From JAVJQS01 sp040218815 (lineage in GTDB: Bacteria > Bacteroidota > Bacteroidia > Flavobacteriales_E > Vicingaceae): DNA of 64,000 nt. Of this stretch, positions 35,536-44,684 are shown piece after piece. Where the stretch lies: the NCBI GenBank assembly GCA_040218815.1, contig JAVJQS010000009.1:83970-147969 (forward strand), given 5' to 3'. Within the stretch, counting starts at the first letter, position 1; the number at the start of each line of letters is the position of its first letter. The notes beneath the pieces were generated by a model. It did not search any database. It was not told where the DNA came from and saw nothing but the letters and a program-made list of their open reading frames with translations. Position numbers and translations under genes: made by a program.

Positions 35536-37326
35536 TTATACTTTTACTCCCATCACCAAAATATCATCTACTTGTTCTTCGTTTTTCATCCAATTAAAGA
35601 GCGTTTCTTTTAAAACATCTTTTTGGTCTGAAAGGTCTTTAGCTGAGTTCTTTAATAATAGCTCTCTAAACCTTTTGTACATGAATTTCTTACCTCTAGG
35701 CCCCCCAAACTGATCAGCATATCCATCTGAGAAAATATAAATTAGGTCCCCTGGTTGTAGTTGAATTTTATTGTTGGTAAAGTTGGGTGTAGCACCATCT
35801 AAAAAAGAGCCAATAGGAAATTTATCTCCTTTTGTCTGAATTATTTTACCACTCCTAAGCAAATATAATGGATTGAATGCTCCAGCATATTCTAATTCCA
35901 AGGTGTCTTTATTTAATGCACAAATAGCAATGTCCATTCCATCCTTGCTCGTTGAATTAGCATCTTTTTGGTGTAATGTTTCAGAAACACCGATATTTAA
36001 GTGATCTAAGATTTGTGCTGGACTGCTTCCTCCAGTAGTAATTATTGCTTGCTTCAACTGATTATAACCTACAATAGACATAAATGCTCCTGGTACTCCA
36101 TGTCCAGTGCAATCTACAGCGGCAAAGAAAACTTTATTATTTGCTTCTCCCATCCAGTAAAAGTCTCCGCTAACAATATCCTTTGGATGATATAAGATAA
36201 ATGAATCGGGAAGTAGTTTGCGCACATAGCTTTCCGGGGGCAATATTGCTTCTTGAATTTTTTGAGCGTATTTAATAGAGTCAGTTACTTGAACGAAATA
36301 CTCCTCAATTTCCTCTTTTTGTTTGTCAATTTCCTCTTTTTGTTTAACAACTTCAACGGTTCTTTGTCTTACTTTTTCTTCCAAGAATCGCTCATTTTCC
36401 GCTAAGTCGTCACGCATTTTTAATAATGCGTTTCCAAGACTATCTTTTGTGCTTAAAGGTTGATAATCTGTATCGAAATTACCGGACCCCACCTCTTGAG
36501 CAAAATCTTTAGTTCGTTTTAAGCCATTTACAACATTATTCATGGCTGCGGTCATCTCTCCAATTTCATCTTGACCTTCGCGCATAGGTTCTTTTGGAAA
36601 AACCCCTCTACCAAGCTTAACAGCTACTACCTTTAGTTTCTGAATTGGTGAAACTATAGTTCTTGTAGTATAAACAGCAATTATAATTCCAATAATTATA
36701 AGTGCAATTCCTAGGTATTGGACTAAAAATTTTAAGATTTCAAATGAGGAAAACATTTCTTCATTCGCATTTAAAGTAACTTCTTTTTGCTTCTTAATTA
36801 GTTCGTTTATTTCGTCAAGAACGCCCTTTGTTTTCACATCGATATCACCACCTTCTTCGATACTTGTTTGTGCATTTAACACCGCAAAAGGGTTGTCCTG
36901 GTAATCATCAAAAGATTGTAATGGGTCTATTACATCCATTGACTGCTGTTCAAACAAGGCATCAATAGACTTAAATAATTCCATTAAAGAATCTTGTTGG
37001 TCAGGATTCCATAGCTTTGAAAGTTGGGTTAATTCTTTTCGCGTTTTAGGGTACTCTTTATTTCTAAATTCTATCAGACGTTCTTTGTCTGGATGGGGCT
37101 TAAGCGCTTTCCACCAAGTTTCTAAAAATAACTTTGATTCTAAAACAGAGAATTTTAATTCTTGTAAAGTTTTTACTGATGGGGTGTTTACTCGACTGAG
37201 CTTATCGTTGATTGTTCTGCTTTTTTCGAGGATAACGAATGTAAAAGTGAAGACAATTAAGGTCAAGAGAATAAGTATACCGAAGCCGGTGCCTATTTTT
37301 TTTCCTATTGTAAATCTAAACTTCAT
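35536..37326 (-). CDS. membrane sensor with HAMP domain and SpoIIE-type PP2C phosphatase
   Basis: The 596-residue protein has a membrane helix at about 11-32, a periplasmic helical sensor region (about 33-200), a second helix at about 205-225 (LGIALIIIGIIIAVYTT), HAMP (about 226-285), a long coiled coil (about 310-355, with KQKEEIDKQKEEIEEY) and a SpoIIE phosphatase domain (about 380-596). Metal-site motifs include DIVSGDFYWMG, AVDCTGHGVPGAFMS and FSDGYADQFGG. It should dephosphorylate a Ser/Thr-phosphorylated partner such as an anti-sigma antagonist; none is adjacent. The YfiR and TPR genes lie directly upstream in the same operon. Confidence 0.92.
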   Translation of the reverse strand: MKFRFTIGKKIGTGFGILILLTLIVFTFTFVILEKSRTINDKLSRVNTPSVKTLQELKFSVLESKLFLETWWKALKPHPDKERLIEFRNKEYPKTRKELTQLSKLWNPDQQDSLMELFKSIDALFEQQSMDVIDPLQSFDDYQDNPFAVLNAQTSIEEGGDIDVKTKGVLDEINELIKKQKEVTLNANEEMFSSFEILKFLVQYLGIALIIIGIIIAVYTTRTIVSPIQKLKVVAVKLGRGVFPKEPMREGQDEIGEMTAAMNNVVNGLKRTKDFAQEVGSGNFDTDYQPLSTKDSLGNALLKMRDDLAENERFLEEKVRQRTVEVVKQKEEIDKQKEEIEEYFVQVTDSIKYAQKIQEAILPPESYVRKLLPDSFILYHPKDIVSGDFYWMGEANNKVFFAAVDCTGHGVPGAFMSIVGYNQLKQAIITTGGSSPAQILDHLNIGVSETLHQKDANSTSKDGMDIAICALNKDTLELEYAGAFNPLYLLRSGKIIQTKGDKFPIGSFLDGATPNFTNNKIQLQPGDLIYIFSDGYADQFGGPRGKKFMYKRFRELLLKNSAKDLSDQKDVLKETLFNWMKNEEQVDDILVMGVKV

Positions 37327-37347
37327 GCTGCTTCGTTTTTGAGCGCA

Positions 37348-38304
37348 TTATTTAGCTTCGTCCTGAAGCTTGGTGTCTTGTGGAGCTTCTTGAGATTGCT
37401 TAGTTGGTGTAGTTGCAGTATTACCTTCATTATCTAGAGCTTCTAATTCTTTTTTAAATGCTTCAGATTTTTCGATGTCATTCAAGCTAAAATAAATCCC
37501 CTGCAAACCAATCAGTGTTTCTCTTCTTTTAGGATTTAACTCATATGCTTTTTTCATATATGGTAGTGACTCCTTAAACAGCTCGATAATTCTATCTTGT
37601 ACGGCATTCAACTCAAATAAATCTAGGCTATAATCCATGTTATTAACAATCTCAACACCTTCATTATAGTAGATAATACCTAAATTGTAATTCGCACTTA
37701 TGTTGTTTGGATCCATTTTTAACACCTCTTCATAGAGTTCTTTTGCCTTATCGGTAAAAGTTGCTCTCTTAGTAGAATCTTCGTCTTCCTCAGCTATTCT
37801 GCCATAGGTTGTTGCTAATGCCAAATTAAACATCACATCTTTGCTCTTGAAATCTGATTCTGGCTCAACAATGCTCATCACCTCTTTGTAGAGTTCATAA
37901 TTGCTAATGGCTAGCTCATAATTCTCAGGATCAAAGGAAGTGGCTGAATGGTTATAAATGGTTTGAGCTAAAAAGGTCATCCCCTTTTTAGTACTTTCAG
38001 CATACGTGCCTTCTGGCTCAATTTCTAATGATTTCTTAAAATATTCAATGGATTTACTTCGTAATGGAGATTGTTTATTGCTAGATTCGTTTTCTTTAAA
38101 TAGATTTTTATAAATAAAGCCTCGATAATACCAAGTTGCTGCTTTATCCTGAAACAGTGTGTCTTCAGCAGCTGCATCAATTAGAAGTTTGGCTTTGTCT
38201 AACTCATTATTTTTGAGACTATACAAAGCATTAGTTAGCTTATTTTGCCCTATCAAGGAGTTGCCAAAAAGAAGCAACAGAGCTATGTATATTAATTTTT
38301 TCAT
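37348..38304 (-). CDS. exported tetratricopeptide-repeat protein
   Basis: The 318-residue protein has a signal peptide (about 1-19, ending GNSLIGQ), then helical pairs with TPR character: about 25-80 (ALYSLKNNELDKAKLL), 80-140, 170-225 (LYEEVLKMDPNNISANYNLG) and 235-295. The end is a low-complexity Gln/Thr/Glu tail. It likely sits in the periplasm as a protein-interaction scaffold. It lies 1 bp after yfiR-like and 21 bp before the HAMP-SpoIIE gene, so the three form a compact signalling operon. Confidence 0.85.
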   Translation of the reverse strand: MKKLIYIALLLLFGNSLIGQNKLTNALYSLKNNELDKAKLLIDAAAEDTLFQDKAATWYYRGFIYKNLFKENESSNKQSPLRSKSIEYFKKSLEIEPEGTYAESTKKGMTFLAQTIYNHSATSFDPENYELAISNYELYKEVMSIVEPESDFKSKDVMFNLALATTYGRIAEEDEDSTKRATFTDKAKELYEEVLKMDPNNISANYNLGIIYYNEGVEIVNNMDYSLDLFELNAVQDRIIELFKESLPYMKKAYELNPKRRETLIGLQGIYFSLNDIEKSEAFKKELEALDNEGNTATTPTKQSQEAPQDTKLQDEAK

Positions 38305-38305
38305 A

Positions 38306-38842
38306 TCAATTAACTAATACGGCCAGATCTTCTAACGTTGAAGCCACTTTAAGGTTGTGACTTTCAGCGATAGACTTGTTTAATTCAAATTTTTGTTTAT
38401 TTCCTTCGAAAATAAAGTTTATTGCAGATCCTTGTTTTGCCAGGCCTGGTTTTTCTGTAACAATAAGAGTGCTTTTTCCTTTTAATTTAGAAACCGCTTG
38501 ATTCAACTGTGTTGAACTAGCATCGGGGATATATAATATATGAGGATTTTTTACATCATTTATTGATTCAATCTTTTTAATAGCGAAGGATTGATTAGAG
38601 ACCTTTTTCACTTTAGACATTTTATCTAGCTCAGAAAATAGTGCGTCGTTGTCTCCCAATATTCCAATGGTAAATTCGCCTGATTTTGAGTCACTTGGCC
38701 ATTCTATGTATTTAGTGAAATTGTAAATGTAAACTGCCTTAATTTTGGCGTTCGTATCCACTTTCTGACTGTCATAAGCAGGGGAAAATGCTGTGCTTAT
38801 AGTCAAAACGCTTATTAATACTATGGAAAGTAGTCTTCTCAA
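38306..38842 (-). CDS. YfiR-family (DUF4154) periplasmic protein
   Basis: The 178-residue protein has a signal peptide (about 1-20) and the DUF4154 pattern: KIKAVYIYNFTKYIEWP near the start, FTIGILGDNDALFSEL in the middle and INFIFEGNKQKFELNKSIAESHNLKV near the end. In Pseudomonas YfiR restrains the HAMP-GGDEF cyclase YfiN in the periplasm. Here the operon partner with a HAMP domain is a SpoIIE phosphatase, so by analogy YfiR may control phosphatase output. The family pattern is clear; the regulatory role is inferred. Confidence 0.88.
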   Translation of the reverse strand: MRRLLSIVLISVLTISTAFSPAYDSQKVDTNAKIKAVYIYNFTKYIEWPSDSKSGEFTIGILGDNDALFSELDKMSKVKKVSNQSFAIKKIESINDVKNPHILYIPDASSTQLNQAVSKLKGKSTLIVTEKPGLAKQGSAINFIFEGNKQKFELNKSIAESHNLKVASTLEDLAVLVN

Positions 38843-38928
38843 AAATCTTTTCGTTCTAAGTTGATAAAAGTAATAAACTTTTTGTACTAATTATATCGCT
38901 AGATTTTGCTGTTATTAGGCTTCAGCTA

Positions 38929-39318
38929 TTATTTTTTTCTAGTTTTAAATAAATCTTTATTTTTTCGCTTTTTACCTCCACCTGAGCTGCTTCTGCTTCC
39001 AGAGCTTTTGAGGCGCTTACGAGATACTTTACGCTTACGGTTAAAAGAGCTTCCAGGTTTTTTGCCTTTCCTTGTGGTTCCTCTTTGTTTTTTCTTTTTC
39101 TTGAATAATCGGAACTTTTTTCTTTTGCTTTTATTCAACTTAGCTTTTGCTCTTCCTTGAAATGGATTTATTTTACTAAAAATAGTAGGGTTGCGATACT
39201 TACCAGAAGGAGAAGACTTTTTTGCCGTATATTTATTTGTGCTTAAGACACTCTTGTTGTTGACACAAGAAGAGAGCGTTAATAAAAGGAGTAAAATGTA
39301 GAGAATTGATTTTCTCAA
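38929..39318 (-). CDS. very basic predicted lipoprotein
   Basis: The 129-residue product has a lipoprotein signal (LLLLLTLSSC, Cys at 18) followed by a region dominated by Lys, Arg, Ser and Gly, for example KSKRKKFRLFKKKKKQRG and SSGSRSSSGGGKKRKNK. I recognise no domain. Such a charge could bind the polyanionic surface, peptidoglycan teichoic-like polymers, DNA or lipopolysaccharide. A start at 39318 fits the signal peptide. It sits between the YfiR operon and the universal stress gene, all on the minus strand, but with gaps of 86 and 52 bp. Confidence 0.7.
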   Translation of the reverse strand: MRKSILYILLLLLTLSSCVNNKSVLSTNKYTAKKSSPSGKYRNPTIFSKINPFQGRAKAKLNKSKRKKFRLFKKKKKQRGTTRKGKKPGSSFNRKRKVSRKRLKSSGSRSSSGGGKKRKNKDLFKTRKK

Positions 39319-39370
39319 AGGGGAACTAATTTTTTAAAGAGGTTGACCAAATTAAGCAAAGACTCGTGAT

Positions 39371-40195
39371 TTATTCGTCTAAAACGAGTAATGGAATTTT
39401 CGTTCGAAAGGAAAGCTTATTAGTAATAGATTTTTGAAATAATCGTTCAAATAAGCTGTGTTTCCTTGAAAGCATTGCCAACATATCAGGCTTTAACTCA
39501 TCAATATAATTACTTAAGCCATCAATAATATCATCATTTGTTGCTAGATGGACTGAGGTTTGAATATCCCCAGCCATTTCTTCAAGAACCAACAATTGAG
39601 CAGCCCGTTCTTCACTATTAGACTCTTCTTTTGGTCGAATAATATGGACAAATTCAATAGTTGCTCTGCAAATTTTAGCCATTTCAAATAAGGGCTTAAG
39701 CTGATCTTTCTCGGAAACTTTTTTCAAATCAGTTGCCATGGCAATTTTATCAACCTTGGTATTTTGAGCTTCCTCTGGGATGGCTAAAACAGGACAATGA
39801 GTTAAGTGAATTACCTCCAAGGTATTACTCCCAATGAAAATTTCCTTTAGGCCGGTTGCTCCCTTTGTACCCATTACAACCATGTCTATATCAAAATCTT
39901 TAACCACTAATGGAATTTGATAAACCAATGCACCTGAACGTGCAGTATAATCAATAGTCAAATTTTTATAACGGTCCTTTGCAACAGCATCGTCTGCTAA
40001 TTTTTTCAAATCATTTTCTGCATCCTTTTTCATTCTCTCCGTCATTGAAACCAATAAATTTGACTTTGAATAAGGTAAACTATAGGCATTAAACAAGGTA
40101 AGTTTTGCACCAAGAAGCAAGGCAACATCTAGCGCATATGGCAGTGCTTGTAGGGAATTGTCTGAAAAGTCCGTTGGGTACAGAATATTTTTCAT
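39371..40195 (-). CDS. universal stress protein (two UspA domains)
   Basis: The 274-residue protein has two tandem UspA-like domains. The first (about 1-140) starts MKNILYPTDFSDNS and has a nucleotide-binding GTKGATGLKEIFIGSNTLEV loop with the G-x2-G-x9-G(S/T) form. The second (about 145-274) has lost part of that loop (KHSLFERLFQKSITNKLS). I start it at the ATG at 40193-40195, not at the upstream TTG. It lies downstream of the response regulator, 44 bp away, and may share its control. Confidence 0.9.
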   Translation of the reverse strand: MKNILYPTDFSDNSLQALPYALDVALLLGAKLTLFNAYSLPYSKSNLLVSMTERMKKDAENDLKKLADDAVAKDRYKNLTIDYTARSGALVYQIPLVVKDFDIDMVVMGTKGATGLKEIFIGSNTLEVIHLTHCPVLAIPEEAQNTKVDKIAMATDLKKVSEKDQLKPLFEMAKICRATIEFVHIIRPKEESNSEERAAQLLVLEEMAGDIQTSVHLATNDDIIDGLSNYIDELKPDMLAMLSRKHSLFERLFQKSITNKLSFRTKIPLLVLDE

Positions 40196-40239
40196 TTTAT
40201 ACAGCTTTGGCTTCAAAGTTAAGAGAATCCTTTTAAGGT

Positions 40240-40938
40240 TTAATCTACTAGAAGCTTAAATCCTTTTCCATGGCTATTTATTATTTGAATGCTGCTATCT
40301 TCCTTAAATATTTTACGCAATTTGGTGATGTATACGTCCATGCTTCTTGAGTTAAAATAATTATCATCACCCCACACCATGTTTAGAGCATCATTTCTGT
40401 CAACTATTGAACCCATATACATGCAAAGCAGACGCAACAATTCATTTTCTTTAGAAGTCAATTTTTTACTTTCTCCACCTTTTTCAATTATGCGTTTTTC
40501 AGGGTAAAATGTGTAATCATTAATTTGAAATTCTTTCTTCATTAATAAATCATCTTTCACTTGATCTACTCGGCGCATAATTGCCTCAATACGCATCATT
40601 AGCACTTCCATGCTAAAAGGCTTAGTGATGTAGTCATCTGCACCAGATCTGAAGCCCTCCTTAATATCTTCCTCCATGGATTTAGCACTTAAGAAAATGA
40701 TAGGAATTGTTGATTGCATGCCTCTAATTTCTTTTGCAAGTGTAAATCCATCTTTTTTGGGCATCATTACATCTAACAAACACAAGTCTACTTTACTATC
40801 GACAAAAGCTTTTAGCCCTTGCTCGCCATCTCTTTTCAGTATAGTAGAAAAGCCTTTTACGCTTAAATAGTCCGACAACATTTTTCCTAAATTGTCATCA
40901 TCTTCAACAATCAATACTTTAGTTTTTTCTGTTTCCAT
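40240..40938 (-). CDS. OmpR-family response regulator
   Basis: The 232-residue regulator has a receiver domain (about 1-120) with acidic residues E12, D13 and D14 region (VEDDDN), phospho-acceptor D56 (CLLDVMMP) and K106 (DYITKPF), and a winged-helix DNA-binding domain (about 135-230, ending NSHGKGFKL). It overlaps the kinase gene by 20 bp, so the two are coupled and cognate. Similar kinase-regulator pairs in Bacteroidota are called RprXY-like; the target genes are unknown. Confidence 0.94.
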   Translation of the reverse strand: METEKTKVLIVEDDDNLGKMLSDYLSVKGFSTILKRDGEQGLKAFVDSKVDLCLLDVMMPKKDGFTLAKEIRGMQSTIPIIFLSAKSMEEDIKEGFRSGADDYITKPFSMEVLMMRIEAIMRRVDQVKDDLLMKKEFQINDYTFYPEKRIIEKGGESKKLTSKENELLRLLCMYMGSIVDRNDALNMVWGDDNYFNSRSMDVYITKLRKIFKEDSSIQIINSHGKGFKLLVD

Positions 40939-42505
40939 CTGTTTTTAATTTAATTGTAATTGTAGTTCCTTTTCCTTTAGCGCTACTTATTTGTATTTCA
41001 CCTTGATGTAGATCAATTATTCGTTTTACATAACTTAATCCTAAGCCAAAGCCCTTCACATTGTGCAAATTACCTGTCGTCACTCTGTAAAATTTCTCAA
41101 AAACTTTTATTTGATCTTCTTTACTTATGCCAATGCCATGATCTTTTATGCTCAGTATAAACTGATTTTTCTCGTTAAAAGTATGAATTTCTATTAACGG
41201 CTTATCCAGGCTATATTTATTGGCGTTGTCTAATAAGTTATAGATCACATTAGAAATGTGAACGCGATCAATAAGTACACTATCATTAGTGGCTTCCAAG
41301 TTAATTGATAAACTTCCTTCCCGTTTTTTAGTTTGAATCTCAAAACTTTTCGCGATTTTTTCGACTATTTTCTGTAACTTTTCTTTTTGCAGGCTCAACT
41401 CTAATTCTGCAGAGTCCCAAACGGCGCTTTTAAGCACATTATCCACTAAAACAGAGAGGCGTTTATTTTCATCTGAAATCATTTTAACATATGAAGACTG
41501 TTGTTCTTCGTTAATGCTAACTGATTGATCACTCAGAACTTCACAGGCTAAAGAAATGGTTGCAATGGGCGTTTTCAGCTCATGTGTCATGTTGTTTATA
41601 AAGTCATTTTTAATCAATGATAATTTCTTTTGTTTATAAATTGTAGAGATAGAACCATAAAATAAAAATATCAAAATACATACCAATAATATTGATGTCA
41701 GTAAAACCTTCCAGCTGTTCTTAAGCACATAGTTCGTTTGATTTGGGAAATAAAGCAACAAGTAATCGCTTTCTACAAAATCATTTGGGAAAAGTCGAAT
41801 TCTATAAGGAGTTTCTTTCAGTTCGCTGGTTTCATTTTTTTCTTCCGAAAAACTCAGCAGGTTACTTTCTGCATCCAAAATGTCAAACACGAAGGGAGTT
41901 TTTATCCCTTTAGTATTTAGCGCTAAACCAAATAGTGAGTCTACTTTCTCATAGCTTATTTTATCTTCATAATTTCGACTTACACTTATTAGAGCAAACT
42001 CATTTAGAATGTTATTGATAATGGTTTTTTTCTTGCGTAATTCATTTTTAAAAGCACTGTCACTTGAAGCCGAAGGAGTGCTAATACTTGAACTTAAAAT
42101 GTTTTTTCGCGTTTCCCGAATAATAAAAAAGGAGGAGTCATTAATTGGCGGTGGTTTAAAATTTATCCTTAATTGATCTGCATTTGGCCTGCTGAGTTGA
42201 GGGTCCGAAAGTAGTTTGCTTTTTAATGATGCATCTTTGTCTTTTTTATCAATTGTAAAAACGGAGTCTTGTCCAAAAAAACCATCAAGTTCATCCCCTT
42301 CTGCTAATGTTCTTGTAACCTTTGTAATGGCTTCTTCTCTTTCTAGTTTAGTGATTACTTCATTCATAGCGCTCATAACCGATTGGTCGAACTTTTTTTG
42401 TTGTGTTTCCACTGAAGTTTTAATCCAATAAATTTGAATGGCAATCAGGCATAGAATGCTAAAGGTCGATAGTACAATTAAATATGAAAGCCGCTTTTTA
42501 TTCAT
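40919..42505 (-). CDS. membrane sensor histidine kinase
   Basis: I start this 528-residue kinase at the ATG at 42503-42505 (MNKKRLSYLIVL); the open frame extends to a TTG at 42568, but the extra residues do not look like a signal. It has a membrane helix at about 7-28, a large periplasmic domain (about 30-265), a second helix at about 267-287 (VLLTSILLVCILIFLF), HisKA (H-box MTHELKTPIATIS) and HATPase_c with N, G1 and G2 boxes (LLDNANKY, IKDHGIGIS, GFGLGLSYVK). It pairs with the overlapping OmpR regulator. The signal is unknown. Confidence 0.93.
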   Translation of the reverse strand: MNKKRLSYLIVLSTFSILCLIAIQIYWIKTSVETQQKKFDQSVMSAMNEVITKLEREEAITKVTRTLAEGDELDGFFGQDSVFTIDKKDKDASLKSKLLSDPQLSRPNADQLRINFKPPPINDSSFFIIRETRKNILSSSISTPSASSDSAFKNELRKKKTIINNILNEFALISVSRNYEDKISYEKVDSLFGLALNTKGIKTPFVFDILDAESNLLSFSEEKNETSELKETPYRIRLFPNDFVESDYLLLYFPNQTNYVLKNSWKVLLTSILLVCILIFLFYGSISTIYKQKKLSLIKNDFINNMTHELKTPIATISLACEVLSDQSVSINEEQQSSYVKMISDENKRLSVLVDNVLKSAVWDSAELELSLQKEKLQKIVEKIAKSFEIQTKKREGSLSINLEATNDSVLIDRVHISNVIYNLLDNANKYSLDKPLIEIHTFNEKNQFILSIKDHGIGISKEDQIKVFEKFYRVTTGNLHNVKGFGLGLSYVKRIIDLHQGEIQISSAKGKGTTITIKLKTDGNRKN

Positions 42506-42659
42506 TCTCAAACAAAGTAAGGTTATATCTTTTGTCGACTTGTAATGCTTAACACAATTTAACAGCAAAGTACTGCTAAAAGGAAGTATTAGGCACTTTG
42601 AACTAGTTGAAGTAATTTAGCCAAAGCACAATTTCTGCTTTGAAAAAGATCATATAGAA

Positions 42660-44102
42660 ATGGAAAAAATTTTAAATTACATCAATGGGGAGTTACATGA
42701 ACCAATTGATGGAGCGTATATCGATAATTTTGAACCTGCAACAGGAAAAGTTTATTCTTTAATCCCAAAATCCAATCAAAAAGATGTTGATAAAGCGGTA
42801 GTGGCTGCAAAAGCTGCTTTCAAAAGCTGGTCAGAAACACCTAAAGATGAACGTGCTGCTGTGCTCTATCGTATTTCAGAATTGATCGAGGAAAATGCAG
42901 AAATGCTTGCTCAAGCTGAATCAAAAGATAATGGCAAACCGGTTAATTTGGCTCGACAAGTTGATATTCCAAGAGCCGCCCACAACATCCGATTTTTTGC
43001 AACTTCAATCTTGCACTTTGCATCTGAATCGCATGCCATGGAAAACAAAGCTATTAACTATACTCTAAGAAAGCCAATAGGCATAGCAGCTTGTATTTCA
43101 CCTTGGAATTTGCCTCTATACCTATTTACATGGAAAATTGCTCCTGCACTTGCAGTTGGAAACTGTGTAATTGCAAAGCCATCTGAGATTACTCCAATGA
43201 CAGCTTATCTTTTTTCAAAATTATGTATCCAAGCAGGTTTGCCAAAAGGGGTACTCAATATTTTACATGGATTTGGCCATGAAGTCGGTGCCGCAATGAT
43301 TTCGCATAAAGAGATTCCTGTTATTTCTTTTACTGGAGGAACACAAACTGGAGAAAACATTGCAAAAGTGGCAGCACCAATGTTCAAAAAGCTATCATTA
43401 GAACTTGGAGGAAAAAACCCCAATATTATTTTTGATGACTGCGATTACGATAAAATGCTGAAAACTACAGTTCGATCTTCTTTTGCTAACCAAGGTCAAA
43501 TTTGTTTATGTGGCTCTAGAATATTTGTGCAGAAAGGAATTTATGAAAAGTTTAAAAAAGATTTTGTTGCAGCAGTAAAACAATTGAGATTAGGTAATCC
43601 TGCTTCTGAAGATACTGATCAAGGGGCCTTAGTGTCGGAAGCACATAAAACTAAAGTTTTGGAATACATTGACCTGGCTAAGGCAGAAGGAGGAGAAATT
43701 TTATGTGGTGGGGAAGAAGTAAATTTAGCTGATGAAGGGTTAACTGGCTGGTTTGTTGCACCAACTGTTATCGAGGGGTTGTCTTATAACTGCAGAACTA
43801 ATATGGAAGAAATATTTGGACCAGTTGTGACTATTATGCCCTTTGAAACTGAAGATGAAGTGTTACTGTATGCGAACGCTACAAAGTACGGGTTGGCCTC
43901 AACACTATGGACAGAGAATTTGAGCAGGGCGAATCGAATGGCTAATGAAATTCACGCGGGAATTGTTTGGATTAATTGCTGGTTACTACGTGATTTGAGA
44001 ACACCTTTTGGCGGAGTTAAAAGCAGTGGAGTTGGCAGAGAAGGAGGCTTTGAAGCGCTGCACTTCTTTACAGAACCAAAAAACGTTTGTATTAAATATT
44101 AA
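42660..44102 (+). CDS. aldehyde dehydrogenase, ALDH8 / 2-aminomuconate-semialdehyde dehydrogenase-like
   Basis: The 480-residue NAD-dependent dehydrogenase has the general base E248 (LELGGKNPN), the nucleophile C282 (NQGQICLCGS) and the oxyanion N150 (SPWN). The FANQGQICLCGSRIFVQ block and overall sequence are closest, as I recall, to ALDH8A1 and AmnC/2-hydroxymuconate-semialdehyde dehydrogenases of the kynurenine or aromatic meta-cleavage route. No other gene of these routes is nearby, so the substrate is uncertain. It is followed after 6 bp by a small exported protein. Confidence 0.88.
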   Translation: MEKILNYINGELHEPIDGAYIDNFEPATGKVYSLIPKSNQKDVDKAVVAAKAAFKSWSETPKDERAAVLYRISELIEENAEMLAQAESKDNGKPVNLARQVDIPRAAHNIRFFATSILHFASESHAMENKAINYTLRKPIGIAACISPWNLPLYLFTWKIAPALAVGNCVIAKPSEITPMTAYLFSKLCIQAGLPKGVLNILHGFGHEVGAAMISHKEIPVISFTGGTQTGENIAKVAAPMFKKLSLELGGKNPNIIFDDCDYDKMLKTTVRSSFANQGQICLCGSRIFVQKGIYEKFKKDFVAAVKQLRLGNPASEDTDQGALVSEAHKTKVLEYIDLAKAEGGEILCGGEEVNLADEGLTGWFVAPTVIEGLSYNCRTNMEEIFGPVVTIMPFETEDEVLLYANATKYGLASTLWTENLSRANRMANEIHAGIVWINCWLLRDLRTPFGGVKSSGVGREGGFEALHFFTEPKNVCIKY

Positions 44103-44108
44103 GTTGAA

Positions 44109-44609
44109 ATGAAGAGCAAATTCACTCAAATATTTTTAAGTGTCTTCACTGTTCTTCTCTTTTCAACAGGCTCCTTACCTGCTCAAAAGATTGTTGCTTT
44201 TGACAAACCTGGTAAAGTAAAACGCATTCGATATTATCATGGGGATCTTATTAAACTTAAATTAAATTCAGGGGAACGTGTTTTTGGCACCATTGATCAA
44301 ATTATGGATTCAAGCTTTGTAGTACAAGGCATGGTGATCGGCTTAACAGATGTTAGCCGAGTTTTTAATACGCAAAGGCTAGCAGGCTTTAGTTTTTTCA
44401 GTAAACTCCTTTTCAGAGCTGGCTTAGCTTACTTCCCAATTGTTACAGTGAATCGAGCAATTAATGACGACGATCCCACTTTTAGTCAGCAAGCTGCAAT
44501 TATCAGTGGATCTATGCTTGCCGCTGGAATTATTTTTCGCCTTATTGCAAATAAGAGTTATAAAATTTCAGAAGATCGACCACTTAAAATACTTGATTTG
44601 ACCCCATAG
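44109..44609 (+). CDS. exported or membrane protein of unknown function
   Basis: I do not recognise this 166-residue protein. It has a signal peptide or membrane anchor (about 5-25, FLSVFTVLLFSTGSLPAQ), a short beta-rich segment reminiscent of an SH3-like barrel (about 45-90, DLIKLKLNSGERVFGTIDQIMDSSFVVQ split in two strands) and two further hydrophobic helices (about 100-118 and 135-153). It is 6 bp downstream of the aldehyde dehydrogenase on the same strand, so they may be co-transcribed. A perfect 8-bp inverted repeat (TTTAAAAG, 44619-44643) follows it, without a T-run. Confidence 0.7.
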   Translation: MKSKFTQIFLSVFTVLLFSTGSLPAQKIVAFDKPGKVKRIRYYHGDLIKLKLNSGERVFGTIDQIMDSSFVVQGMVIGLTDVSRVFNTQRLAGFSFFSKLLFRAGLAYFPIVTVNRAINDDDPTFSQQAAIISGSMLAAGIIFRLIANKSYKISEDRPLKILDLTP

Positions 44610-44684
44610 TTATTTACATTTAAAAGGTTGAAAAGCTTTTAAAATAAAATCAAAAAGAGGATGCATTTAAAATATATTTGTTAA

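Noticed and set aside
38906..39160. Leu/Arg-rich plus-strand frame
   Set aside because: It is antisense to the lysine/arginine-rich lipoprotein; the Leu richness comes from reversed Lys and Arg codons.
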